From NCBI GenBank assembly GCA_965656535.1, contig CBFHKX010000004.1, forward strand, positions 1 to 64,000: a DNA stretch of 64,000 nt, in the 5' to 3' direction. The notes under the pieces were generated by a model, which made no database searches, was not told the DNA's origin, and saw only the letters and a program-made list of their open reading frames with translations. How positions within the stretch are numbered: position 1 is the stretch's first letter; each line of letters starts with the position of its first letter. Below are positions 41,205-49,782 of this stretch, one piece after another. The translations under genes were made by a program, and so were the position numbers. This stretch comes from Lishizhenia sp965656535. GTDB taxonomy: Bacteria; Bacteroidota; Bacteroidia; Flavobacteriales_D; Crocinitomicaceae.

Positions 41205-43625
41205 ATGAAAAAAATGTTAATTTTATTATCCTCGGTTATCTTGACTTTATCCGCATCGGGTCAGATTACAATTGCCGAGCAAGATTTTGATGCAGTTAAT
41301 ACCTTGAACTATACAATATCTCCGGCAACTTACAACACAAGTGGTGATGTCTGGGCTATTGTTTCTGATTTTTCATCTAATATAGTAGCAGGAAATCCAG
41401 GTGACTTTTGGGGGATGCAAGATCTTAATAATTCAAATGGTGGAGGATCATTTAACCACGAGTTAAATTTTTCTAGTGTTGATATATCGGCCTATCTAAA
41501 TGTTGACCTTTCATTTCATTATAATGTAGTTGGGTACGATAGTGGAGATACTCTTTTTTATGAATTAAGTTATGATGGTGTTTCTCAAGGTGTAGTTGCA
41601 ATTTTGGGAGGAACAGGAAGCTCTTCGGCAGATTGGGATACGTTATCACTTTCCATTCCTAATACGGTATCGAATTTAGAATTAACCTTGTTGGCTACAC
41701 AAAATGGTGGTTCTGATTATGCAGGTTTTGACAATATTAAAATTGAAGGAGCTCCTGCAGGCGCAGGATGTAATATTCTATCTTCAGGATTAACAAATAT
41801 TCAATGTAACGATAACGGAACACCTAACATTGAAACTGATGATTATATCACTTTCGATTTAGATCCAACTGGATTAAACTTAGGAGCAAATTATACTGTT
41901 TCTGCCGGGACATCAATTTCACCTGCAACTGCGGTTGCATTTGGTTCTGTAAGCTCATTCTCTACTACTCCTGGTACTGCCGGAGCTGGAGATATTACAA
42001 TTACAATTACAGATGACGTAGATGCAACATGTACGCTTACTGAAACAGTAACTGATCCAGGTGTGTGTTCTTCAGCAATTCCAGATATCATTTTATCAAC
42101 TTCTAGTTTAACGGATTTAGATTATACTTTAAACTTTACAACAGAAGAACTTAGTTTTGATATAGAAGGTATTACGTTAACAGATGATATCGTAATTACT
42201 GCACCTGCAAATTATTTAATTTCAGAAACTACTGGCGGACCATATTTATCTACAATTACTCTAGCTCAAACTGCAGGAGCTGTTGCAAACACTACAATTT
42301 ATGTAACTGGTAATGCTTCAACGGGAGGTATTTATGTAGAAGACATAATTGCTACAACAAATGGAGGATTAAATGATACGGTTGAGGTTGCTGGAGAAGT
42401 TTTATTCCATACACCTTATACAATTGATCAAATAACTACCGTTGATGCTAATGGTGTTGCAGACTCTTTAGATGTTTTAGCAGAATTACACGGTGTGATG
42501 CACTGTATCGATCTAGACGGAAATGCAGGATATAACTTAGTAATGATTGATGAGTCTGGTTCTGGAGTAACTTTGTTTGACTTTTCAGATCAAGTAACAT
42601 ACACAAATCCAGTTGAGGGAGATTCATTAAAAGTTTTTGGTTTTATTTCTCAGTTCAATGGTTTAACTCAATTTAGACCAGACTCAATTGCTTTACTAGC
42701 GCAAAATGCAACTTTAGAAATGCCTACGGTAGTTACTACTTTAGATGAGTCTACAGAATCTCAGTACATTACTTTAGAGAATGTTTCTCTTGTAACACCA
42801 ATTGCTACATGGAACAATGGTTCTTCTAATTATGACATCACTGATGGTACAAATATCTTTACTTTAAGAGTAGATTCTGACACAGATATTCCTGGTACTG
42901 CTGCACCTCAAGGTCCATTTAATGTAACTGGTATTGGAGGTCAATTTGATAACTCAGCACCATATGATGACGGTTACCAAATTCTTCCTTGTGGAATTGC
43001 AAGCATTGTTCCATTGTGTTCTGAAGTAACGAATACAATTACAGAGAGTGCATGTGCAGGTTTTGATTTTAACGGAACATCTATCACAGCAACAGGAATG
43101 TATGTAGATACATTAATGTCTGCTGCTGGATGCGATAGTATTGTAACTTTAGACTTTACTTTATTAACAGTTGATGCAACAATTACTTTTGCTAGTGGAG
43201 AAATGACAGCAAATGCTGTTGGAGCGACGTATGAGTGGTTTGACTGTATAACTGGTTTATCAATCGCAGGAGAAACTGCTCAAACATTTGTTCCTACAAT
43301 GAACGGTTCTTACGGAGTTTACGTTACAGAGAATGGATGTACAGATACATCTGCTTGTGAGGTTGTTGCAAACGTTGGTTTAGAGGTAAATCCTTTAAAT
43401 AATGTTAACGTTTACCCGAACCCGGTAACTAAAACATTAACGGTTGATTTAGCGAATTTACAAAACGTTTCTGTTCGTGTGTTAGACGTTAATGGAAGAG
43501 AAGTTTACAACAATACACTTGCTTCAAATACTGCAAATATTAGCGCAGCAACATGGCAAAATGGTGTTTACTTTGTAACGTTGATAAATGGAGAAAATAA
43601 GAGAGTTATTAAAGTAGTTAAATAA
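41205..43625 (+). CDS. T9SS type A secreted multidomain protein
   Basis: An 806-residue secreted protein with signal peptide MKKMLILLSSVILTLSASG. Residues about 20-190 form a jelly-roll-like domain (VDLSFHYNVVGYDSGDTLFY); 195-290 is an Ig/cadherin-like stretch; about 400-600 resembles an OB-fold (DUF5689-like) region (LVMIDESGSGVTLFDFSDQ, VFGFISQFNGLTQFRPD); a Cys-containing region and a T9SS type A sorting domain follow (VNVYPNPVTKTLTVDLANLQ to KRVIKVVK). TTG at 41187 is rejected because it overlaps the promoter. A nuclease or adhesin partner domain is absent, so function is open. A strong terminator follows. Confidence 0.85.
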   Translation: MKKMLILLSSVILTLSASGQITIAEQDFDAVNTLNYTISPATYNTSGDVWAIVSDFSSNIVAGNPGDFWGMQDLNNSNGGGSFNHELNFSSVDISAYLNVDLSFHYNVVGYDSGDTLFYELSYDGVSQGVVAILGGTGSSSADWDTLSLSIPNTVSNLELTLLATQNGGSDYAGFDNIKIEGAPAGAGCNILSSGLTNIQCNDNGTPNIETDDYITFDLDPTGLNLGANYTVSAGTSISPATAVAFGSVSSFSTTPGTAGAGDITITITDDVDATCTLTETVTDPGVCSSAIPDIILSTSSLTDLDYTLNFTTEELSFDIEGITLTDDIVITAPANYLISETTGGPYLSTITLAQTAGAVANTTIYVTGNASTGGIYVEDIIATTNGGLNDTVEVAGEVLFHTPYTIDQITTVDANGVADSLDVLAELHGVMHCIDLDGNAGYNLVMIDESGSGVTLFDFSDQVTYTNPVEGDSLKVFGFISQFNGLTQFRPDSIALLAQNATLEMPTVVTTLDESTESQYITLENVSLVTPIATWNNGSSNYDITDGTNIFTLRVDSDTDIPGTAAPQGPFNVTGIGGQFDNSAPYDDGYQILPCGIASIVPLCSEVTNTITESACAGFDFNGTSITATGMYVDTLMSAAGCDSIVTLDFTLLTVDATITFASGEMTANAVGATYEWFDCITGLSIAGETAQTFVPTMNGSYGVYVTENGCTDTSACEVVANVGLEVNPLNNVNVYPNPVTKTLTVDLANLQNVSVRVLDVNGREVYNNTLASNTANISAATWQNGVYFVTLINGENKRVIKVVK

Positions 43626-43643
43626 TACTTTATATAGTTTTAG

Positions 43644-43677
43644 AAAAAAGAGCGACTAGTTTAGTCGCTCTTTTTTT
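43644..43677 (+). terminator. Rho-independent terminator of the large T9SS gene
   Basis: GAGCGACTA (43650-43658) and TAGTCGCTC (43662-43670) form a perfect stem flanked by A and T runs, 20 bases after the stop. Confidence 0.87.
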
Positions 43678-43710
43678 GTTTAAAAAAATCTTTCTAACAA
43701 TCAAAAAACA

Positions 43711-43739
43711 AAAAAAGCCTTACTGAAAAGTAAGGCTTC
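43711..43739 (-). terminator. Rho-independent terminator of the TerB-like gene
   Basis: GCCTTACT (43717-43724), GAAA loop, AGTAAGGC (43729-43736), with an A run before it that is a T run on the minus strand. It ends transcription of the gene at 43757-44176. Confidence 0.8.
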
Positions 43740-43756
43740 CTTTTTTAATTTCAGTT

Positions 43757-44176
43757 TTACAGTACAGCATCTAAAATTTCTGATCTATCTGTTCCTGCTA
43801 AAATGCGCTCGACAATTGTATCAAACTTTTTATCCATACTTTCTTCAGTAAAGCCTAATGCTATACCATATTTTCGAACTTGTTTTAATTCAGCTTGGTC
43901 AGCTTCTCCATCTATAAAGACCATTTCTAACAACTGTATGAAACGTTCGTAACGTTCTTCTCTAGTGCTTGGAGCTACTGTTCTAAATTTATCTGGATGT
44001 TCATGAATTTCCTTAACCATATCTGGGTTAAGTCCAATTCTAGAAGCTATTCTATTTAATAGTGCTTTTTCGGCATCGTCTATTCTACCGTCTGCTCTAG
44101 CAATCATTAAAAGGTTTCTGTAATGTCCTCTATATTTTGCTTTTTCTCCCGACTCATATAATGAAGAAAATCCCAT
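43757..44176 (-). CDS. TerB-like domain protein
   Basis: A 139-residue cytoplasmic helical protein of the TerB/DjlA N-terminal fold. The two acidic repeats that mark the fold are LLMIARADGRIDDAEKALLN and LEMVFIDGEADQAELKQVRK, each with a D-G-x-x-D/E-x-E pattern suited to metal binding. No DnaJ domain is attached and no other ter genes are nearby, so tellurite resistance is not implied. It lies downstream of the AsmA gene's position on the same strand, 63 bases apart. Confidence 0.82.
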   Translation of the reverse strand: MGFSSLYESGEKAKYRGHYRNLLMIARADGRIDDAEKALLNRIASRIGLNPDMVKEIHEHPDKFRTVAPSTREERYERFIQLLEMVFIDGEADQAELKQVRKYGIALGFTEESMDKKFDTIVERILAGTDRSEILDAVL

Positions 44177-44239
44177 ATTTTTTGTTTTTTTATTACTTAT
44201 TAGTGCGTCTTTTTACCCAGTTGACGCGTTTGAACTAGT

Positions 44240-47125
44240 TTATCCTATTTTATTTGCTTTTTCGCGAGCTGTATTCATAATTCCGTCTGCCTTCACTTTG
44301 GCTTCTTCTTCTATTTTAGAAGCAGTTTTATCCGCTTTTTCTTTCAGTTTATTGCCTGCAATCTCTGCAGCTCTCCTCTTAATAGGATTATTTCCTGCTT
44401 CGTTTAACAAGTTTTGGGCTTGTGTATTGGCTTCGCTTCGTACTTTTTCAGCAGCTTTACTCGCTTCAGATTTTAACGCATCTGCTTGTGTTTGTGCTTG
44501 TTCTAAGATTTCTTTCTTTTTTGCTTCAAGCTCTTCTTTTGCATCTTCTTTTACATTGTTTACAATGGTTTTAACAGAATCTTTAGCCTCCGTTATTTTG
44601 TTTGTCACTGCATCTTTAACCGCATTTTTCACACCTCCTGCTTGTTCCATAAGCGCTTCCCTAAAATTGGTTTCAACTTTAGGATCTGTTACTTTATTTA
44701 CGATAAAGGCATTTACGTTAATTACCTCAGGTATGGCGTTCATTTTGAAACCCGGAATTTTGTTTATTTTCTCTGCTGCTTTTTCGGCAACCTCAATAAA
44801 GCTTTTTGGAATCAATTCTTTCGGTACATTCATTGCAAGTTTATAATCAATATCTTGCTCTAATGAAGTAGTTCCAGAAATATCAGAAGTAAGGCCTTTA
44901 CCAAAATTTAATTTAAACGGATTTACACGTAATTTTCCATTTTCTAATGCAAAAGAAGCGCGTACATCTTTAAAATTACCTTCTGCTATATCTCCGATTT
45001 TCATAACTTCTGCTAATTTTTCTAGCGGTTTAAAGCCTGCAATTTGTACTGCATTTGTAAAGAGGTTACCCTCTCCATTTAAGGTGTTGTAAACAGGAGT
45101 GAAATCTGGCATTAAGTCTGTTGTTAGTGTAAACTTTGAATCAATTAAACCTTGAGCATATTTACCAATAGGTGCAAGCTTTTCGATAGTTAAAAAATTA
45201 GAGGTAAGTGCATTAATATCGATTTTAGATAAATCATACCCGAAAGATAAAGAAGGTATTGCATGGTTTTGTGTATTGTAATTTCCATTTAATGCAATAT
45301 TACCGCCTAGAGCTTTCATTTTTACGTTGGATAATAATGCTTGTTCATTTCTTAAGACTATGTCTCCAGTTACATCATTAATTGTCATTCCGTCGTAAAC
45401 TAAATTAGTAATGATAGAAGATAGTTCAAAATCAATATTTTCAGGAATTAATATGGGTTCACTGCTAATTTCAGCTTGAGCAGAGTTATTGGTTGCCTCG
45501 GTTGTTTCAGTTTCTTCGCCTGTAAGTGCCATTAAGTCGTCTAAATTGAGATAGTTAGAGGTGTAGTTAAATTTTCCATGTAGTTTTTCATCTCTAAAAA
45601 GGTAAGCCATGTAATTATCTATAGTACCTGAAGCATTAAAGTCGTTTCTCCCCATTTTAGCAGAAAAAGCTGCAAGATTTAAATTAGTGGGGGTAAATAA
45701 GAACTGCATGGTTTCAATATTTACTTCTTCTGGTAAGTCAGCTGTTTTATATATCATTTGATCTATTTGCAACGCACCTTTTGCTTTGAATGATTCATAA
45801 TCTTCCTTTTCTAAAGCAGACAAACGTCCATCCATTTGTATGTCAGAGCTTAACTTTCCATTATAGCTTTCTCCTTCAGCCATTGGAATTACTTGCTTTA
45901 GTGTTGCTAAATCAATATCAGCCAATACACCTGCTTTTAGGTAAGGATCAGACATTAAATTGCGCATTTTAAGCTTTGCATCAATCGTATTTCCTACAAA
46001 AGAAGCATTGAATTTATCTATATCAACTGTTATTTTATCCATATCTGCTCCTCCAGGAAATTTAGACCCTAAAAGAATATTTATGTTTTTAATTTTACCA
46101 GGCACGTCAGGATAAGCAATACTAGCATTGTCTACGTTTAGCGCTACATCCCAACCAGGAATATTTAATTCGTCTAATCTTCCTTTGAGTAAAGCAGTTA
46201 ATCCTAAATTTCCGGCGGTGGCCATTTTCTCATATCCCATTGTATAAAAAGTAGGTATAAGAGAAAGTAAGTCTTTGAAAGATGTTTTTGCAGCATCGAT
46301 TTTAAAATCCATTTCGTCATATCCATCTAACATTTCGTAAAATCCATCTACACTCATTTTAAATGCATTCAGTGTAATTTCATTTTCTTTTAAGGTAAAT
46401 TTAGATGAAGCTTCCTTAAATTCCATTAATAGGTTTACCACCATGTCGGATTTAACATTTGTTAAATAATTTAGTCCGTCCATTTCAAAAGATAATTCTT
46501 CGATAGACGTAGCGGTTTCAAAATCGATAACATCCGCGGTTAAATCTCCTTTTCCAGAATGATTTAGGGCGGTAAGGTTGGCAAACATATTACTTTGTTT
46601 GTCCGCATAGCTTATTGTACCGTCTTTAATAGAGTACTCTTTTAATTCAAGCTTGAAATTAGATTCTTCTGTAATTTCTTCTTCTACTAAAACGGAGTCA
46701 GGTTTTACAATATCATAATTTGATAGGCCAGATTCGAGTATGCGAACATCTATTTTAGGATTATCTAAATGAATTGAGTTAATTTCAATTTGCTCGCCTC
46801 CAATTAAAGACCAAAAGCCAACTGTTGCTTCCGCATTTTTTATATTTACTAACTCAACTTTGTCAAACTCATTTCTTCCAGTAATCTTTAACCCGTCCAA
46901 AGAAACAGTTAGGTTGGGAAAGGTACTTATAAAGGATAAGTCAAAATCTGTTAAGGCTACATCGGCTAAAAGCATCTTATTAGCTTCTTCCAATGCCATT
47001 TCTTTTAACTGATTTTTAAAGAGAATAGGAATAAGAATTAAAACTACCAGTAAAAGTAATACGGAAATACCCGACCACTTTAAAACTTTCTTTAACCACG
47101 ATTTTTTTGTTTTTTCCTTTTTCAT
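44240..47125 (-). CDS. AsmA family protein with coiled-coil C-terminal tail
   Basis: A 961-residue envelope protein. A basic N-terminus and one transmembrane helix (WSGISVLLLLVVLILIPILF) anchor it in the inner membrane, followed by about 800 residues of beta-rich AsmA/DUF748-type repeats (LTVSLDGLKITGRNEFDKVE, NIKNAEATVGFWSLI, GNYNTQNHAIPSLSFGYDLS, and a C-terminal AsmA_2-like segment near FKPLEKLAEVMKIGDIAEG). AsmA proteins are thought to help lipid or outer-membrane homeostasis, as TamB at the left end of this window. From residue 830 on, 132 residues are Ala, Lys and Glu-rich helix, atypical for the family. The gene is monocistronic in appearance. Confidence 0.88.
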   Translation of the reverse strand: MKKEKTKKSWLKKVLKWSGISVLLLLVVLILIPILFKNQLKEMALEEANKMLLADVALTDFDLSFISTFPNLTVSLDGLKITGRNEFDKVELVNIKNAEATVGFWSLIGGEQIEINSIHLDNPKIDVRILESGLSNYDIVKPDSVLVEEEITEESNFKLELKEYSIKDGTISYADKQSNMFANLTALNHSGKGDLTADVIDFETATSIEELSFEMDGLNYLTNVKSDMVVNLLMEFKEASSKFTLKENEITLNAFKMSVDGFYEMLDGYDEMDFKIDAAKTSFKDLLSLIPTFYTMGYEKMATAGNLGLTALLKGRLDELNIPGWDVALNVDNASIAYPDVPGKIKNINILLGSKFPGGADMDKITVDIDKFNASFVGNTIDAKLKMRNLMSDPYLKAGVLADIDLATLKQVIPMAEGESYNGKLSSDIQMDGRLSALEKEDYESFKAKGALQIDQMIYKTADLPEEVNIETMQFLFTPTNLNLAAFSAKMGRNDFNASGTIDNYMAYLFRDEKLHGKFNYTSNYLNLDDLMALTGEETETTEATNNSAQAEISSEPILIPENIDFELSSIITNLVYDGMTINDVTGDIVLRNEQALLSNVKMKALGGNIALNGNYNTQNHAIPSLSFGYDLSKIDINALTSNFLTIEKLAPIGKYAQGLIDSKFTLTTDLMPDFTPVYNTLNGEGNLFTNAVQIAGFKPLEKLAEVMKIGDIAEGNFKDVRASFALENGKLRVNPFKLNFGKGLTSDISGTTSLEQDIDYKLAMNVPKELIPKSFIEVAEKAAEKINKIPGFKMNAIPEVINVNAFIVNKVTDPKVETNFREALMEQAGGVKNAVKDAVTNKITEAKDSVKTIVNNVKEDAKEELEAKKKEILEQAQTQADALKSEASKAAEKVRSEANTQAQNLLNEAGNNPIKRRAAEIAGNKLKEKADKTASKIEEEAKVKADGIMNTAREKANKIG

Positions 47126-47214
47126 TAGTGCCTTTTGTCTATTATATGATTATTTTTTTTGTGTTCTCAAAAATTAATTTGCGATATTGCAGTAGCAAAA
47201 ATAATTCCATAAAT

Positions 47215-47973
47215 ATGTACGCTAATTTAAATGTTTTCATGCGCATCTTTTCATTTTTAAGCTTCTTTTTTATAAGTAGTGTACTTTTCTCACAAATTGA
47301 AACAAATGGCGAGCTTGAACCAACAGAAATCAAAGAAATCAAAGAAAAAAAAACGAGTACTCATTCTGGTGTAGAACTATTTATTACCTATCATGGATTA
47401 CAGTCAAATAGAACTTTAGAGGAAAATAAAGCACCTTGGGGAGATCCACTAGGAAGTAAAGAAAATGAAGTGGGTGAGTGGGTAAATTCTTTCTCTGCCG
47501 GAGTTAGAACCGAATTAGGTGCTAATATTTATTTAGACATGGGTGTAGGGTACTTCACAAATCAACAATCTGTTTTGTTTGAATCGGTAGATTCTACCTA
47601 TTCTTCTTTAGAAACATTCAGACATATTGGTGTTCCTTTAAAAATTGCTTACATATCACCGGGCGAAATTGCTTTTTACGCTGGCGCTGGAGTAATGCCT
47701 AAAGCTTTTTTAGGACAAGCTGTAAGCGAAGAAATATCTACAAGTGCATTTGGCAAACAAACCAATGATTTTATTGTGCGAAATGGTTTTGAGCGTGTTT
47801 TACTCGATTTGACGGCTACTTTAGGCGTGCGAGCGGAGTTATCTGAAAAATATGGTGCCATGCTAGCAATAGAAGGAAGAAGACAGTTAACAAACAATTA
47901 TGACGATCAAGGTCCTTACATTCGTAAATCTTATCATGTTGGGTTTAGCTTTGGACTTCAGTTTTACCTTTAG
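47215..47973 (+). CDS. Secreted, probably outer-membrane beta-barrel protein
   Basis: A 252-residue exported protein of the outer-membrane beta-barrel type. After the signal peptide (FMRIFSFLSFFFISSVLFSQ) come a polar Glu/Lys stretch and paired strands (FSAGVRTELGANIYLDMGVG, HIGVPLKIAYISPGEIAFYA, VLLDLTATLGVRAELSEKYG), ending YHVGFSFGLQFYL with an aromatic residue near the C-terminus as in OMPs. Starts at 47107, 47215 and 47239 are possible; 47215 is preferred for the A-rich region before it, 47239 gives the shorter signal peptide. It overlaps the metallophosphoesterase tail-to-tail by 29 bases. Confidence 0.7.
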   Translation: MYANLNVFMRIFSFLSFFFISSVLFSQIETNGELEPTEIKEIKEKKTSTHSGVELFITYHGLQSNRTLEENKAPWGDPLGSKENEVGEWVNSFSAGVRTELGANIYLDMGVGYFTNQQSVLFESVDSTYSSLETFRHIGVPLKIAYISPGEIAFYAGAGVMPKAFLGQAVSEEISTSAFGKQTNDFIVRNGFERVLLDLTATLGVRAELSEKYGAMLAIEGRRQLTNNYDDQGPYIRKSYHVGFSFGLQFYL

Positions 47974-49141
47974 TCAACGTAATTTCAGTTATTTCAGGAT
48001 AAATTCCCACTCTTCCAGGAAAACCGATATAGCCTAAACCTCGGTTTACATATAAAAATTGATTTTTAACGCGATACAGACCTGCCCATTTTGGGTATTT
48101 TAATTGCACAGGACTAATTTTTAGTCCCCAACGCTCAAATCCAAATTGCATACCATGTGTATGTCCGCTTAGGGTTAAATCTATATTTGTTTGTTTGGTT
48201 ACTTCATAGTCGAAGTGAGATGGGTCATGAGATAAAAGAATTTTAAAGCTATCTGTAGGGATGTTTTCTGTTGCCTGTTTAAGGTCTCCATATTGTTTAA
48301 AAGGAGGAGCTCCCCAGTTTTCTACTCCAATTAAAAACGCTTTGTTTTCTTCATTAGAAAGAGCAATAGAACTGTTGCGAAGTAATTTAAACCCAATTTG
48401 TGTGTGATACTCAACTAGTTCTGCGATATTCTTATCGTACTTTATCTTTTCTTTCCAGTTAACATAATCGCCATAGTCATGATTTCCTAAAATAGAGTAA
48501 ACACCTTTTTTAGATTTAATTTTTTTAAGTGTGTTTTCCCAACCTTTCACTTCTTGCGCAAAATTATTTACTAAGTCGCCCGTAAATACAACATAATCTG
48601 CATTGATTGAATTAATTTTACTGATTGCCTTTTCAAGTTTATGATAGCGATTAAAAAAACTACCTAAGTGTAAATCGCTAATCTGAACTAATTTAAGTTG
48701 GTCTAAATCTGCAGGTAAATGCGGAAACTGCAGCTGAATTTTTCTAATTTGATACTTGTATTTACCCACAAAAATACCATATAAAATAGCAGTGAACTGC
48801 AGAAATGCTAAAGTTAAACCAATAACAATTAAGGCGTTTAAAGTAATATTAAACCAACTTAATATAAAAAACAATGCAAGAAAAAGTGCAGTATATAGTT
48901 TAGGAACGAGCAATGTAATAAGCAAACCCATCATTCTAAATGGGAATTTATAATTCGTATTATTTTGTTTTCTGAAACCTATAATAAAAAGTAGAAAAAC
49001 GATAAGTGTTAGAAATGAGCTAGAATATGCAAAACTGTTAATGCTTAATGCGTTGTTCTCAACATGGTGTAAAGAAGAATGAAAAGCGTATTCTAGAAAG
49101 ACTAAAAAAGCAATCGTTAAACCAAAAATTATCCATTTCAT
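47945..49141 (-). CDS. Membrane-anchored metallophosphoesterase
   Basis: A 398-residue protein: four hydrophobic segments at the N-terminus (to about residue 125), then a calcineurin-like phosphoesterase domain. The metal ligands are all seen: ISDLHLGS, FTGDLVN, LGNHDYGDY, LSHDPSHF and LSGHTHGMQFG. The layout matches YkuE/YaeI-type enzymes, some of which act on lipid-linked substrates. Substrate here is unknown. The catalytic domain probably faces the periplasm or cytoplasm depending on topology, which I cannot decide. Confidence 0.85.
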   Translation of the reverse strand: MKWIIFGLTIAFLVFLEYAFHSSLHHVENNALSINSFAYSSSFLTLIVFLLFIIGFRKQNNTNYKFPFRMMGLLITLLVPKLYTALFLALFFILSWFNITLNALIVIGLTLAFLQFTAILYGIFVGKYKYQIRKIQLQFPHLPADLDQLKLVQISDLHLGSFFNRYHKLEKAISKINSINADYVVFTGDLVNNFAQEVKGWENTLKKIKSKKGVYSILGNHDYGDYVNWKEKIKYDKNIAELVEYHTQIGFKLLRNSSIALSNEENKAFLIGVENWGAPPFKQYGDLKQATENIPTDSFKILLSHDPSHFDYEVTKQTNIDLTLSGHTHGMQFGFERWGLKISPVQLKYPKWAGLYRVKNQFLYVNRGLGYIGFPGRVGIYPEITEITLTKGKTEVQS

Positions 49142-49302
49142 TTTCGTGAATATAATACAAATATTAAACTTAGAAATTATTCAATTTAGCTTCCGTTAAT
49201 CTTTCTATTTGTCCGTTTATATGCAACAAAAGATGGATTTATAGCTTCTCTTTGGTTAATAATGGCAATAATTGTATTTTCACGCTTTTATAAAATTTTA
49301 GC

Positions 49303-49782
49303 ATGATAACTTTAGTGGTACAAATATTTATTGCGCTTCATACCTATTTCTTTGCTTTTGCAGAAATGGAGTTCAATAAAGAAACAAATGTTTACGAGGT
49401 TTCTATTTCTTCTATCGCCCATGATTTTGAAGATCACATGAAAAAGAAGGGAGTTAATTTAGGACATATTGAAAAAATTAACAAGACAGACACCTTATTT
49501 TCTTTTATAGAAAGAGAAGTAAACAATGGTTTTATTGTTACGCCGGTTAACGGAGAAGTGTTGTCCTTTAAATTAGAAGGTTTTGAGGTTGATTTAAAAG
49601 ATAACCTAACTTTTTTTCTTACCTCAAATAAAACGGTTGCGTTTAAAGAAGCCAACATTTCGTTTCAACTTATGATGGAAACATTTCCTGACCAGCAAAA
49701 CAAAATGAATTATATCCACAATGGACAAAAGAAAAGTCTAACATTTATTAAAGCCAAATCAAACAGAAAATTGTCGTTATGA
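49303..49782 (+). CDS. DUF6702 family protein
   Basis: A 159-residue protein with an N-terminal hydrophobic segment (MITLVVQIFIALHTYFFAFA), then a beta-rich domain (EMEFNKETNVYEVSIS, VLSFKLEGFEVDL) with the K-x-N-x-V-x-F-L-like pattern of DUF6702. Such proteins often precede M1 peptidase genes in this phylum, and here the gene overlaps the M1 gene by ATGA at 49779-49782. A joint function in the envelope is suggested by this coupling; none is known. Confidence 0.65.
   Translation: MITLVVQIFIALHTYFFAFAEMEFNKETNVYEVSISSIAHDFEDHMKKKGVNLGHIEKINKTDTLFSFIEREVNNGFIVTPVNGEVLSFKLEGFEVDLKDNLTFFLTSNKTVAFKEANISFQLMMETFPDQQNKMNYIHNGQKKSLTFIKAKSNRKLSL

Noticed and set aside
43757..44176. Tellurite resistance cluster
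   Set aside because: Only one TerB-fold gene is present and no terC, terD or terZ homologue lies nearby.
44298..44846. 182-codon frame on the plus strand inside the AsmA gene
   Set aside because: It is the complement of the Ala/Lys-rich tail, Phe/Ser/Ala-rich, and has no family features.
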